A DNA stretch of 64,000 bases from DASYQD01 sp036005845 (GCA_036005845.1 DASYQD010000059.1:56220-120219), one strand, 5' to 3'; positions 19,431 through 27,986 are shown, counted from the first letter of the stretch. A program made the numbers and translations. The notes: a model not told the origin generated them from the sequence alone.

Positions 19431-19921
19431 GCCATCGCCGGGCGGCGCCGGTCCGTCGCGTCTCCACAGGCGACGGCACGCCGATCGAAGAGGCGCCGCT
19501 GTGGATCCTCGCCATCCTCACCGGCGTCTTCTGGCTGGTCGCCTTCCCCGCCGTCGTCGGTCTGCTCGCCGGCTGGGGCTTCTGGCGCGGCGACAAGCTG
19601 CCGGCGGCGCTCGCCGCGCTCGGCATCGCCGTACTGCTCGTCGCCGGCCTCGCCACGCGCAAGCCCTGGCGCCGGCCTGCGTCCACCGATCTCGCCGATC
19701 ACCGTCCGTTCTTCGTCCGCTTCAGCACCTGGCTGATGGTGGCGATCTTCCCGCCTAACGTCCTCTTCGGCATCATCGTGCTGACGCACAAAGGCGCACC
19801 GCTGAGCTACGAGCAGGCGCTCGTTCTCGGCGGGCTGATCTCAGCAGTGCAAGGAGTGCTCGCGTTACTCGACCGCTGGAAGCGGCGCCGCGCCGGCCTG
19901 CCCGACGACGAGGCGAGCTGA
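19427..19921 (+). CDS. Four-helix integral membrane protein, unknown function
   Basis: A 164-residue protein that overlaps the ATL gene by ATGA. Hydrophobic segments lie at about 24-46, 53-72, 93-117 and 124-141, separated by short charged loops. No known motif was recognised. The overlap suggests co-transcription with the M24 peptidase and ATL genes, but no functional link is evident. Confidence 0.7.
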   Translation: MSHRRAAPVRRVSTGDGTPIEEAPLWILAILTGVFWLVAFPAVVGLLAGWGFWRGDKLPAALAALGIAVLLVAGLATRKPWRRPASTDLADHRPFFVRFSTWLMVAIFPPNVLFGIIVLTHKGAPLSYEQALVLGGLISAVQGVLALLDRWKRRRAGLPDDEAS

Positions 19922-19934
19922 CCGCTGGCTCGAC

Positions 19935-20921
19935 TCAGCCGACGCGCCGCAACGCCAGCAGCGTGAGGTCGTCGCCGCGCGGCGTGCCACTCAGGAAGGC
20001 GTCCATCTCGCGGCGGCACGCCGCCACCAGCTCGTCGGCGGGCAGCCGCGAGGCGCGGCGCAGCGCGGCGGCGGCACGGCCGACGCCGAACTCCTCGTCC
20101 CCCACCATCGCTTCGGTGAAGCCGTCGGTGTAGACGAGCAAGGTCTCGCCGGCCGAGAGCTGCAGCTCGCGCATCGAGTACTCGGCGCCGGCGAAGAGGC
20201 CGAGCGGCAGCCCCGAGCCTTCCACCGGCCGCACGCCGCGCGCGTCGGCGAGCAGCGGCCGCGGGTGGCCGGCGTTGGCGAGCTCGACGCGGCCGTCGGG
20301 GAAGAGCCGCGCCGCCACCATGCTGGCGTAGCTGCTGCCGGCGGTCGTCTCGAAGAAGAGCTCGTTGACGCGCCCGAGCAGCTCGCTGAGCTGCACGCCC
20401 GGATTGGCGGGATGGGCGACGGCGCGGAAGAGCGCGTGCAGGTGCGACTGCAGGAACGAGGCGGCGACGCCCTTGCCCATCACGTCGCCGAGCAGCAGGT
20501 GGAGCGGCTCGGTGTCGCTGTGCGGGCGCAGCAGGTCGACGTGGTCGCCGGAGACCGCGCCGCGCGGCTCCCAGAGGAACGCCACCTCCCAGCCGTCGTG
20601 GCGGAAGCGCGCCGGCGGCAGCAGCGAGCGCTGCACGCGCGCCGCCGCCTCGAGGTCGCGCTCGAGCGCCTGGCGATCGTCGGCGGACAGGCACTCGAGA
20701 CAGACCTTGACCAGCGGATCGGCCTCCAGCCGCGCCTCGTTCACCGGCTCGTGACAGACGGTGCAGATCCCCCAGTCGCCCACCTCGAGCGAGGCGAGGG
20801 CGCCGTCGACGCGCCGCAGCAGGTCGACGAGACGCTGCTCGCGCCGCTGCTCCGCCGCCTCGGCGAGCTGCTCGCGCTTGCCGAGCAGCCGCTCGCGGAC
20901 CCTCTCCTCGACCGGCGTCAT
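19935..20921 (-). CDS. SpoIIE-type PP2C phosphatase with N-terminal DksA/TraR zinc finger
   Basis: A 328-residue protein. Residues 1-50 are a helical lead. Residues 50-78 form a four-cysteine DksA/TraR-type zinc finger (C53, C56, C74, C77; WGICTVCHEPV then VKVCLECL). The remainder is a SpoIIE/RsbU phosphatase: AARVQRSLLPP at about 93-103, Asp126 in VSGDHVD, Asp146 in LGDVMGKG, and TPRGDDLTLL near the end. Such phosphatases reset anti-sigma-factor antagonists or other phosphoserine signals. The zinc finger fused to it is unusual, since DksA fingers normally occur in secondary-channel regulators of RNA polymerase. The start overlaps the DinB gene by ATGA. Confidence 0.9.
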   Translation of the reverse strand: MTPVEERVRERLLGKREQLAEAAEQRREQRLVDLLRRVDGALASLEVGDWGICTVCHEPVNEARLEADPLVKVCLECLSADDRQALERDLEAAARVQRSLLPPARFRHDGWEVAFLWEPRGAVSGDHVDLLRPHSDTEPLHLLLGDVMGKGVAASFLQSHLHALFRAVAHPANPGVQLSELLGRVNELFFETTAGSSYASMVAARLFPDGRVELANAGHPRPLLADARGVRPVEGSGLPLGLFAGAEYSMRELQLSAGETLLVYTDGFTEAMVGDEEFGVGRAAAALRRASRLPADELVAACRREMDAFLSGTPRGDDLTLLALRRVG

Positions 20922-21445
20922 CGAGCGCTCCCGGCCCCCGCCTTCTTGAGGATCGCGATCTGGCCGGCGTGGTAGGCATTGTGCTGCAGGATGCCGAGGA
21001 GCTGGCCGCGCACGGTGGGATCGGAGCCGGCGACGGCGCCGTCGAGCTGGTCGTCGTCGAGCGCGAGGAGCGCGGCGTGCAGGCGACGGTGCGCGCTCTC
21101 GAGGTCGTCGAGCGTCGCGCGCCACGCGTCGTCCGAGTCGGCGCCGCCGGTCCGGAAATCGACCTCGGGCGGCACGTTGGTGACCGCCTCGCCGTGCATG
21201 CGCCGATGCGCGGCGTCGATCCAGAAAGCGACGTGGCCGGTGATCTCGGCGATCGAGTGCGCGTCGCCGAGCCGGCGCGCAGCGGTGGCGGCGTCGACGC
21301 CGTCGAGCGCCTCGCCGAGCGACGGGCCGTGCCAGGCGCCGCCGCGGAAGGCGCGCTCGAGCTGGTCGGCGAGGCGGGTGGTCTCGACACGGCTGAGGTC
21401 GGGGCACTTGTCGGTGGCGATGGTGGCGGGGACTGGAGCGCTCAT
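20918..21445 (-). CDS. DinB-family protein
   Basis: A 175-residue four-helix protein of the DinB/YfiT superfamily. It has the metal-ligand pattern of the family: a His in the second helix region (EITGHVAFWIDAAHRRMHG) and the closing HNAYHAGQIAILKK. DinB-fold enzymes include thiol-dependent S-transferases using bacillithiol or mycothiol, and many are of unknown function. Shine-Dalgarno GGGAG precedes the ATG. It overlaps the phosphatase gene downstream by four bases. Confidence 0.88.
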   Translation of the reverse strand: MSAPVPATIATDKCPDLSRVETTRLADQLERAFRGGAWHGPSLGEALDGVDAATAARRLGDAHSIAEITGHVAFWIDAAHRRMHGEAVTNVPPEVDFRTGGADSDDAWRATLDDLESAHRRLHAALLALDDDQLDGAVAGSDPTVRGQLLGILQHNAYHAGQIAILKKAGAGSAR

Positions 21446-21530
21446 GGTCGATCTCCCACTTGTTGACGGAGTGCGGCGGTGCCTAACCTGCTTCGGTCTC
21501 CATGGCGGTTACGACGCTACCATCGTTCGA

Positions 21531-21569
21531 CTAACCGGTCAATAGCCTGAACCAGGTTAGAATGACCGG
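21531..21569. promoter_or_regulatory. Two interlocked dyads before the CGNR gene
   Basis: CTAACC (21531-21536) pairs with GGTTAG (21555-21560), and CCGGTCA (21535-21541) pairs with TGACCGG (21563-21569). Both are perfect and nested, lying immediately before the GTG at 21570. TAGAAT (21558-21563) ends six bases before the GTG and may be the -10 of a leaderless transcript. The dyads are therefore well placed as an operator, perhaps for the CGNR protein itself. Confidence 0.55.
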
Positions 21570-22205
21570 GTGAGCGAAAGCCGCGCCGCCTCCCCGACAC
21601 CTCGTTTCGACTTCTCGGGCGGCGCCCTCTGCCTCGACTTCGCCAATAGCTGGGGCGACCGCGGGCGGCCGGAGTCGGATCGCCTCGGCGACTACGCCGC
21701 CCTCCTCGCCTTCGCCTGCGAGGCGAGCCTGCTCGACCGCCGGCAGGCGGCGCGCCTCCACCGCCACGCTCGCGAAGCGCCCGCCGAGGCGGCGCGAGCC
21801 CACGCCGCGGCGCGTGCGCTGCGCGAGGCGCTCTACCGGCTCTTCTCGGCGCAGGCCCGCGGCCGGCGAGTCGATCCCGCCGACGTGGCGCAAGTCAACG
21901 ACGCGTTGCGAGAGGCGCTCCCGCACTTGCGGGTGTCGCGCCGCGACGGCGGCTACGCCTGGGATTGGTCCGAGGAGGGACGCGAGCCGCTCGTCGCGCC
22001 GCTGCGCCCGATCGCCCGCTCGGCGGCCGAGCTGCTCACCTCCGACGATCTCGCCCGCGTGCGCGAATGCGACGGCTCGACGTGCACCTGGCTCTTCCTC
22101 GACCAGAGCCGCAACCGCTCGCGCCGCTGGTGCTCGATGGAGAGCTGCGGCAACCGCGCCAAAGCCCGCCGCCATTACCACCGCACGCGCACCACACGCG
22201 CCTAG
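21570..22205 (+). CDS. CGNR zinc-finger (ABATE-domain) putative regulator
   Basis: A 211-residue protein starting with GTG. The N-terminal ABATE domain (about 10-150) has the typical opening GGALCLDFANSWGDRG. The C-terminal zinc finger (about 165-210) contains CDGSTCTWLFLD, RRWCSMESCGNRAKARRHY, which carries the CGNR motif. Family members are predicted stress-linked transcription regulators. It diverges from the DinB-phosphatase pair and has an operator-like dyad at its start codon. Confidence 0.92.
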   Translation: MSESRAASPTPRFDFSGGALCLDFANSWGDRGRPESDRLGDYAALLAFACEASLLDRRQAARLHRHAREAPAEAARAHAAARALREALYRLFSAQARGRRVDPADVAQVNDALREALPHLRVSRRDGGYAWDWSEEGREPLVAPLRPIARSAAELLTSDDLARVRECDGSTCTWLFLDQSRNRSRRWCSMESCGNRAKARRHYHRTRTTRA

Positions 22206-22307
22206 CGCCCGTTGGAACATGCAACCCTGCGGGCTGGTTTCCGTATCATCGGGCAGGCCAGAGCTGCGCCCGCCCGCCACCCCCGTCCACGACAAGGAGT
22301 CCTCAAG

Positions 22308-24353
22308 GTGAAGAAACGCCTCGTCCTGTCTCTCGCGCTCCTCCTCCCGCTGCTCGGCGCCATCGCGCTGCGCGCCGAGGAGGCCCCGTACAAGACCAAC
22401 ACGCACGGCCTCGACCGCCGCAACATGGACCTCACGGCCAACCCGTGCGTCGACTTCTACCAGTACGCCAACGGCAACTGGCTCAAGAACAACCCCATCC
22501 CCGCCGACCAGAGCGGCTGGGGCCTGGGCTCCGAGGTGCGCGAGCGCAACTACCTGCTGCTGCGCGACATCCTCGACGAGTCGGCGAAGGCCAACGCGGC
22601 CGCCGGCACCAACAAGCAGAAGGTGGGCGACTTCTGGCGCACCGCCATGGACACCGCGGCGATCGAGAAGCAGGGCGCCCAGCCGCTCGCCGCCGAGCTG
22701 GCCAAGATCGACAAGCTGGCCACTCCCGAGGACATCGCCGCGCTCATTCGCGCCGAGCAGGTGACCAGCGAGTCCAACGTCTTCGGCCTCGGCGTGCTGC
22801 CCGACCTCAAGAACAGCACCCCGTACATGGTCTACGCCGTCCAGGGCGGCCTCGGCCTGCCCGACCGCGACTACTACACGCGCACCGACGACGAGTCCAA
22901 GCAGCTGCGCGAGAAGTACGTCGCCCACGTGGCGAACATGCTGCAGCTCCTCGGCGACAAACCCGAGTCGGCGCAGCAGGCGGCGCGCGACATCCTCGCC
23001 CTCGAGACCCGCTTCGCCAACGCCTCGCTGACCAACGTCGAGCTGCGCAACCCGGCCAACTACTACAACCCGAAGTCGCCGGCCGAAGCCGATGCCGCGA
23101 CGCCGCGCTTCTCCTGGACACAGCAGCTCAAGGACCTCGGCCTCGCCGACCTCTCGACCTTCTCATTCGCACACCCCAAGTTCTTCGCCGAATTCAACGC
23201 CGCGCTCGCCGAGGTGCCGGTGGCGACGTGGAAGAACTATCTCCGCTGGCAGCTCGTCAACAGCTACGCGCCCTACCTCTCCGACGCCTTCGTCAACGAG
23301 AACTTCGCCTTCTTCGGCAAGACGCTGCAGGGCAGCCAGGAGCTGCGGCCGCGCTGGAAGCGGGCCATCGACCAGACCAGCAACAGCCTCGGCGAGGCGC
23401 TGGGCGAGGTCTACGTCGAGCGTGCCTTCCCGCCCGCCACCAAGAAGCGGGCCGACGAGATGATCCAGAACCTGCGCGGCGCCATCCGCACCCGCCTCAC
23501 CGGCCTCGACTGGATGGGCGACGAGACGAAGAAGCAGGCGCTGGTCAAGCTCGACGCCTTCGTCTCCAAGATCGGCTATCCCGACAAGTGGCGCGACTAC
23601 AGCGCGCTCACCATCGGCCATGACAGCTACGCCGCCAACGTGCGCGCGGCGAACATCTTCGAGCTGCGGCGCAACCTCAACAAGATCGGCCAGCCGATCG
23701 ATCGCGGCGAGTGGGGCATGTCGCCGCAGACGATCAACGCCTACTACAACCCGCTGATGAACGAGATCGTCTTCCCCGCCGCGATCATGCTGCCGCCCTA
23801 TTTCGACGGCGACATGGACGACGCCGTCAACTACGGCGGCATGGGCGGCATCATCGGGCACGAGTTCATGCACGGCTTCGACGACCAGGGCAGCCAGTTC
23901 GACGCCCAGGGCAACATGAAGAGCTGGTGGACCGCCGACGACCGCAAGCGCTTCGAGGAGCGCACGCAGAAGCTGGTCGACGAGTACGGCAAGTTCGTCG
24001 CCGTCGACGACCTGCACGTCAACGGCAAGCTGACGCTGGGCGAGAACATCGGCGACAGCGCCGGCGTGACGATGGCCTATGCCGCGCTGCAGAAGGCCCT
24101 CGAGGGCAAGGAGCGCAAGACGATTGACGGCTTCACGCCCGAGCAGCGCTTCTTCCTCGCCTGGGCGCAGGTGTGGCGCCGCAACTACCGCCCCGAGTCG
24201 CTCAAGCTGCAGGTCAACACCGACCCGCACTCGCCTTCGAAGTTCCGCGTCATGGGCCCGCTGGTGAACATGCCCGAGTTCGCCCAGGCCTTCGGCTGCA
24301 AGGAAGGCGACCCGATGGTGGCGCCGGCCGCGACGCGCGCCACGATCTGGTAG
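22308..24353 (+). CDS. M13 family (neprilysin-like) zinc metallopeptidase
   Basis: A 681-residue secreted peptidase starting with GTG, eight bases after AAGGAG. A signal peptide covers about residues 1-23. The N-terminal peptidase_M13 domain shows PCVDFYQYANGNW. The catalytic zinc site is HEFMH at 518-522, with the third ligand in GENIGDSAG. The C-terminus, ending with a TRATIW-type tryptophan, is the family norm. It should degrade oligopeptides in the periplasm or outside the cell. A terminator-like hairpin follows. Confidence 0.95.
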   Translation: MKKRLVLSLALLLPLLGAIALRAEEAPYKTNTHGLDRRNMDLTANPCVDFYQYANGNWLKNNPIPADQSGWGLGSEVRERNYLLLRDILDESAKANAAAGTNKQKVGDFWRTAMDTAAIEKQGAQPLAAELAKIDKLATPEDIAALIRAEQVTSESNVFGLGVLPDLKNSTPYMVYAVQGGLGLPDRDYYTRTDDESKQLREKYVAHVANMLQLLGDKPESAQQAARDILALETRFANASLTNVELRNPANYYNPKSPAEADAATPRFSWTQQLKDLGLADLSTFSFAHPKFFAEFNAALAEVPVATWKNYLRWQLVNSYAPYLSDAFVNENFAFFGKTLQGSQELRPRWKRAIDQTSNSLGEALGEVYVERAFPPATKKRADEMIQNLRGAIRTRLTGLDWMGDETKKQALVKLDAFVSKIGYPDKWRDYSALTIGHDSYAANVRAANIFELRRNLNKIGQPIDRGEWGMSPQTINAYYNPLMNEIVFPAAIMLPPYFDGDMDDAVNYGGMGGIIGHEFMHGFDDQGSQFDAQGNMKSWWTADDRKRFEERTQKLVDEYGKFVAVDDLHVNGKLTLGENIGDSAGVTMAYAALQKALEGKERKTIDGFTPEQRFFLAWAQVWRRNYRPESLKLQVNTDPHSPSKFRVMGPLVNMPEFAQAFGCKEGDPMVAPAATRATIW

Positions 24354-24383
24354 CGGTCGCTCGGGTTTTCGCGCTTCGCATCA

Positions 24384-24420
24384 CGGCCCGCCCTGGCGAC
24401 AGGGTGGGCCGCTTTGCATT
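24384..24420. terminator. Terminator-like hairpin between convergent genes
   Basis: CGGCCCGCCCT (24384-24394) and AGGGTGGGCCG (24401-24411) form an 11-bp stem with one G-U pair and a 6-base loop, followed by CTTTGCATT. It lies between the stop of the M13 gene and the stop of the RluA gene and may serve either. Confidence 0.55.
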
Positions 24421-24423
24421 CGC

Positions 24424-25302
24424 TTAGAGCTGAAGCTCGCGGAAGGCCGCCGGCGGAGCGGAATCGAACGCCACGCGCCGCCGCGTGCGCGGATGGACGA
24501 AGGCGAGGTGGGTGGCGTGTAGCGCCAGCCGCCCGAGCGGGTCCTCGCGGTCCTGGTTGCCACGAGCCTTGCCGTACATCGCATCGCCCACCACCGGATG
24601 GCCGGCGTCGGCAAGCTGGACGCGGATCTGGTGGCGGCGGCCGGTCTCCAGCGTCAGCTCGAGGATCGACAGCGCGCGCCCGGACGCCGTTGTGCGGTAG
24701 CGCGTGACCGCCTCCTTGCCGAGATTCGCATCGGCGACGCTGCGCACGCGCAGATCGCGGCCTTCGGCAAGAAACGAACGGAACGTTCCCGCCGGCGGCC
24801 GCAGCTTGCCGTGCACGATCGCCACGTAGACACGCTCGAGGTCGTGGTCGGCGAAGAGCTCCTGCAGCCGGTCGCGCACGTACTCGCTCTTGGCGAAGAC
24901 CAGCACTCCGGAGCTGTCGCGGTCGAGCCGGTGCACGTGATGGATGCGCTGCTCGCCGGGACGCGCGCCGGCGTAGACATTGAGGAAGCTCTCGGCAGTT
25001 TCGTGCAGCACCACCGGGCTGGGCACGGTGAGCAGCCCGGCGGCTTTGTCGACGACGACGAGGTCCTCGTCTTCGAACAGGATGCGCACGCGCGGATCGA
25101 GCGGCCGCTCGCTCCTGCCCACGACCTCGACGCGATCGGTCTCGGCGATGGGCCGCTTCGCCACCCGCTCCGGCGCGCCGTTGACGCGCACGCGGTCGTG
25201 GCGGAGCATCTGCCGCAGCGTCGTCGTCGACGCCGCCGGGAAGCGCCGCCGCAGGACGTCGAGCAGCGTCGATGTCTCAGGCGCGTCCACGGCGCGCAGC
25301 AT
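24424..25302 (-). CDS. RluA-family pseudouridine synthase
   Basis: A 292-residue protein if started at the ATG at 25302; a GTG at 25365 would add 21 residues and cannot be excluded. An S4 RNA-binding domain (LLDVLRRRF...RQMLRHDRVRVNG) precedes the catalytic domain, which has the conserved HRLDRDSSGVLVFAKS with the catalytic Asp. Later family motifs are LETGRRHQIRVQLADAGHPVVGD and LALHATHLAFVHP. It isomerises uridine in rRNA or tRNA. The target position cannot be read from the sequence. Confidence 0.92.
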   Translation of the reverse strand: MLRAVDAPETSTLLDVLRRRFPAASTTTLRQMLRHDRVRVNGAPERVAKRPIAETDRVEVVGRSERPLDPRVRILFEDEDLVVVDKAAGLLTVPSPVVLHETAESFLNVYAGARPGEQRIHHVHRLDRDSSGVLVFAKSEYVRDRLQELFADHDLERVYVAIVHGKLRPPAGTFRSFLAEGRDLRVRSVADANLGKEAVTRYRTTASGRALSILELTLETGRRHQIRVQLADAGHPVVGDAMYGKARGNQDREDPLGRLALHATHLAFVHPRTRRRVAFDSAPPAAFRELQL

Positions 25303-25402
25303 AGTGCTCGCTGCGGGCGGGTCGCTCTGCCGGAACGGCCGACGCATCCGGGCTCTCGCGGCCACCCTCGTTCTACGCGAGGCCGCAACGTACGCTTATG
25401 GC

Positions 25403-25942
25403 GTGCCGGTTCTCGTCGTCCTGTTGGCGCTGCTCGGCGTCCTGCTCTTCCTCGTCATCGCCATCCCGATCTCGCTCGTCATGCGCTACCGCGTCGGCAA
25501 GGCCCGCCGACTGGCGCGTGGATGGGTGGTGACGACGAACCTGGTTCTGCTGGTGATCTCCATCGGTCTCTTCCTCTTCGGTGCGGCGGTGACGACCTTC
25601 TGGGTGCGGCAGGCGTTCGTCTACAGCCTCGGCGGGCTCGGCGCCGGCGCCGCGCTCGGCATCCTCGGCCTCCTGGCGACGAGATGGGAGCCTCGCCCGC
25701 AGGGCCTCTTCTTCACGCCGAACCGCTGGCTGGTCCTGTTGGTGACCCTGGTCGTCGCGGCGCGCATCTCCTTCGGCGTCTGGCGCGCGTGGCATACCTG
25801 GCACCACGGCACCGGCGACGTGGGCCTGCTCCAAGCCTTCGGAGTCGCGCAATCCCTCGCCGCCGGCGCCATCGTCCTCGGCTACTACCTCGTCTACCTG
25901 CTGGGTCTCAGGCGGCGGCTGCGCGTGCACGCCATGGCGTGA
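25403..25942 (+). CDS. Five-helix membrane protein, unknown function
   Basis: A 179-residue protein starting with GTG. Hydrophobic segments lie at about 1-24, 45-66, 72-92, 108-130 and 145-168. The box TACGCT (25391-25396) ends six bases before the GTG with no Shine-Dalgarno, in line with other leaderless starts here. No domain was recognised. It diverges from the RluA gene. Confidence 0.7.
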   Translation: MPVLVVLLALLGVLLFLVIAIPISLVMRYRVGKARRLARGWVVTTNLVLLVISIGLFLFGAAVTTFWVRQAFVYSLGGLGAGAALGILGLLATRWEPRPQGLFFTPNRWLVLLVTLVVAARISFGVWRAWHTWHHGTGDVGLLQAFGVAQSLAAGAIVLGYYLVYLLGLRRRLRVHAMA

Positions 25943-25993
25943 GGCGTCCTACGCCGCACGCGCTCGTGCACGTCGCGGGCATGCAGCTTGCGC

Positions 25994-25999
25994 TACGCT
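25994..25999 (+). promoter_or_regulatory. -10-like box TACGCT, leaderless arrangement
   Basis: TACGCT ends six bases before the ATG at 26006 and no Shine-Dalgarno is present. Confidence 0.35.
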
Positions 26000-26005
26000 C
26001 TCGTG

Positions 26006-26242
26006 ATGGACCCCAACCTGCGCAACCGCGTCATCGGGAAGGTGACCTCGCGGCTCAAGTTTCCGCAGCTGCTGACGATCACCGCCGTCCTCTTCGTCCT
26101 CGATCTGTTGATCCCCGACATGATCCCGTTCGCCGACGAGATCCTGCTCGGCCTCGCGACCGCGCTCTTCGCCCTCTGGCGCGAGCGGGTGCCGGCGCCC
26201 ATGGACGAGAAGCCGCCCGAGAAGAACGTCACGCCGCGCTAA
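26006..26242 (+). CDS. Small membrane protein of the DUF6116 type
   Basis: A 78-residue protein with a basic lead (NLRNRVIGKVTSRLKFPQL) and one or two hydrophobic segments, LFVLDLLIPDMIPFADEI and LLGLATALFALW. From memory this arrangement, with a conserved IPDMIPFADE-like turn between helices, is that of the DUF6116 family. It has no known function. Confidence 0.75.
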   Translation: MDPNLRNRVIGKVTSRLKFPQLLTITAVLFVLDLLIPDMIPFADEILLGLATALFALWRERVPAPMDEKPPEKNVTPR

Positions 26243-26273
26243 CTCTCAAACCCAGCCCCGTCTTGGACTTCCG

Positions 26274-26306
26274 TTGACTTGTCCAAGTAGAACATCTAAC
26301 CTGTTC
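26274..26306 (+). promoter_or_regulatory. Promoter and operator dyads of the Phd/PIN module
   Basis: TTGACT (26274-26279) and TAACCT (26297-26302) are 17 bases apart. ACTTG-TC-CAAGT (26277-26288) and GAACA/TGTTC (26290-26294 with 26302-26306) are perfect dyads over the spacer and -10. The -10 ends seven bases before the ATG at 26310, so the antitoxin mRNA is probably leaderless. Autorepression by the Phd-like antitoxin is the expected mode. Confidence 0.65.
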
Positions 26307-26309
26307 AAC

Positions 26310-26591
26310 ATGGCCAAGTGGCGTACGGCGGACGCGAAGCAGCAGTTCTCCGAGCTTCTCAGGCGCAGCGAGGAGGAACCCCAACTCATCTACCGGCGCG
26401 ATCATCTGGTCGCGGCATTGATCTCGGCAGAGGATTTCGCGGAGCTCGAGCGTGCTCGCGACGCCCGCCAGCGCGAAACTCTGGGTCAGCGCTTCGACGA
26501 GATTCGGCAGATTTGCGCGCTCTATGACTACGAGCTCGACACTGGTGAACGAAGCGATCGCGAGGGCTGGAGCGGCGAGGGAGACTCGTGA
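26310..26591 (+). CDS. Phd/YefM-family antitoxin
   Basis: A 93-residue protein. The N-terminus MAKWRTADAKQQFSELLRRS with YRRDHLVAALISAEDF (about residues 34-49) is the Phd/YefM DNA-binding fold. The C-terminal half is charged and probably disordered until it wraps the toxin. Its stop codon overlaps the toxin start (TGATG). It should neutralise the PIN nuclease encoded next and repress the pair through the dyads at 26277-26306. Confidence 0.88.
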   Translation: MAKWRTADAKQQFSELLRRSEEEPQLIYRRDHLVAALISAEDFAELERARDARQRETLGQRFDEIRQICALYDYELDTGERSDREGWSGEGDS

Positions 26592-26989
26592 TGCTCGTCG
26601 ACACCAACGTGATCAGCGAGCTCGCGCGGCGCAAACCCGATCCCGCCGTAACGACCTGGGCTGCCGCGGTGCCCCTTCCCTTGGCCGTCAGCGTCGTGAC
26701 GCTGGAGGAGATCCACTTCGGGCTGACGTGGAGACCAAACGCCCAAGTGCGCGCGTGGTTCGACGACTTCTTCGCGAAGAGTTGCACCGTCCTGCCGGTG
26801 ACCGATGCGATCGCCAAGCGCGCCGGCGAGCTCCGCGGCCAGTTGCGCGCCGCCGGACGTCAGCGAACGCACGCCGACATGCTCGTCGCCAGCACCGCCC
26901 AGGCACATCAGTTGACTCTGGTCACGCGCAACGTGCGCGACTTCGAAGGCTGCGGAATCACCGTGGTCAATCCGTTCGCTGCTCCGTGA
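26591..26989 (+). CDS. PIN-domain toxin (VapC/FitB-like RNase)
   Basis: A 132-residue PIN protein. The acidic metal-binding residues are in MLVDTNVISELAR (Asp4), EEIHFGL (Glu) and RTHADMLVASTA (Asp), with a final Asp in NVRDFEG. The full set is present, so it should be an active magnesium-dependent RNase, typically cutting tRNA or rRNA. The ATG at 26591 shares its first base with the antitoxin stop, and a GTG one codon earlier is an alternative. Toxin and antitoxin form one transcription unit. Confidence 0.9.
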   Translation: MLVDTNVISELARRKPDPAVTTWAAAVPLPLAVSVVTLEEIHFGLTWRPNAQVRAWFDDFFAKSCTVLPVTDAIAKRAGELRGQLRAAGRQRTHADMLVASTAQAHQLTLVTRNVRDFEGCGITVVNPFAAP

Positions 26990-27014
26990 CGTCTCGATCC
27001 ATCGGCTGCGGTCC

Positions 27015-27043
27015 TTGGCCTCGACGCCCGCGTCGGCTAGATT
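27015..27043 (+). promoter_or_regulatory. Promoter TTGGCC-17-TAGATT before yebC
   Basis: TTGGCC (27015-27020) and TAGATT (27038-27043) are spaced by 17 bases. The box ends nine bases before the ATG at 27053, leaving almost no leader and no Shine-Dalgarno. Confidence 0.5.
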
Positions 27044-27052
27044 TGTCGGCCC

Positions 27053-27775
27053 ATGGGACGCATATTCGAAGTCCGCAAGCACACGATGTTCGCGCGCTGG
27101 GACAAGATGTCCAAGCAGTTCGCGCGCATCGGCAAAGAGATCACGATCGCCGTGAAGGCCGCGGGGCCGGACCCGCACGCCAACCCGCTCCTGCGGCGCG
27201 TGATCACCAATGCGCGCGCGATCAACATGCCGAAGGACAAAATCGAGGCCGCGATCAAGCGCGCCTCGGGCAAGGACGCCGAGAGCTTCCAGGAGATCAC
27301 TTACGAGGGCTACGCGCCGCACGGCGTGGCGCTGATCATCGAGACCGCCACCGACAACCCGGTGCGCACCGTCTCCAACATGCGCACCCACTTCAACAAG
27401 GGCGGCGGCACGCTGGGCAGCAGCGGCAGCGTCGGCTTCCAGTTCAAGCAGATGGGCGTCTTCCGCCTCAAGCCCGACGGCGTCGACCAGGAGGCGCTCG
27501 AGCTCGAGCTCATCGACCACGGCCTCGAGGAGATGGGCGAGTCGACCGGCGAAAAGGGCGAGCCGCAGCTCGTGCTGCGCTGCTCCTTCGCCGATTTCGG
27601 CCAGCTCCAGAAGGCGCTCGAAGAGCGCGGCATCACGCCGATCTCGGCCGAGGCCGAGTACGTGGCGCAGACGCCGGTCGAGCTACCCGAGAACCACGCC
27701 AAACAAGTCCTCGACCTCGTCGACCGCATCGAGCAGGACGACGACGTGCAGAAAGTCTTCCACAACCTCGCCTGA
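27053..27775 (+). CDS. YebC/PmpR (TACO1) family protein
   Basis: A 240-residue protein of the YebC family. It has the conserved lead FARWDKMSKQFARIGKEITI, NPLLRRVITNARAINMPKDK, TYEGYAPHGVALIIE, and RTHFNKGGGTLGSSGSVGF. Members were described as transcription regulators (PmpR), and more recently as translation factors that relieve ribosome stalling at proline stretches. The start HTMFARWDKM differs slightly from the usual KWANIKHRK. Several family members exist, so the exact paralogue is not certain. Confidence 0.93.
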   Translation: MGRIFEVRKHTMFARWDKMSKQFARIGKEITIAVKAAGPDPHANPLLRRVITNARAINMPKDKIEAAIKRASGKDAESFQEITYEGYAPHGVALIIETATDNPVRTVSNMRTHFNKGGGTLGSSGSVGFQFKQMGVFRLKPDGVDQEALELELIDHGLEEMGESTGEKGEPQLVLRCSFADFGQLQKALEERGITPISAEAEYVAQTPVELPENHAKQVLDLVDRIEQDDDVQKVFHNLA

Positions 27776-27986
27776 GCGCGGCTCCGCAGATCGGCAACCG
27801 GCTCCCGATTTGAGGAGTCGGCGAGCACCGTGTCGGCGGGCGCGGTGTGGACGTAGGCTCTTACGGATTAGCTACTTGGACTCTGGCAGGTCGGTGGGCA
27901 GCGCGGTTGCTCTCTGGCACGGCGAGCCGCACAACTCGGGCGGCGCCGGCTCCTCGGTGGCGCACCCGACAAGGAGGAATCGATCG

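Noticed and set aside
27798..27821. Hairpin CCGGCTCC/GGAGTCGG after yebC as a firm terminator
   Set aside because: Only eight pairs with one G-U and no U-tract, so it is mentioned but not listed as a terminator.
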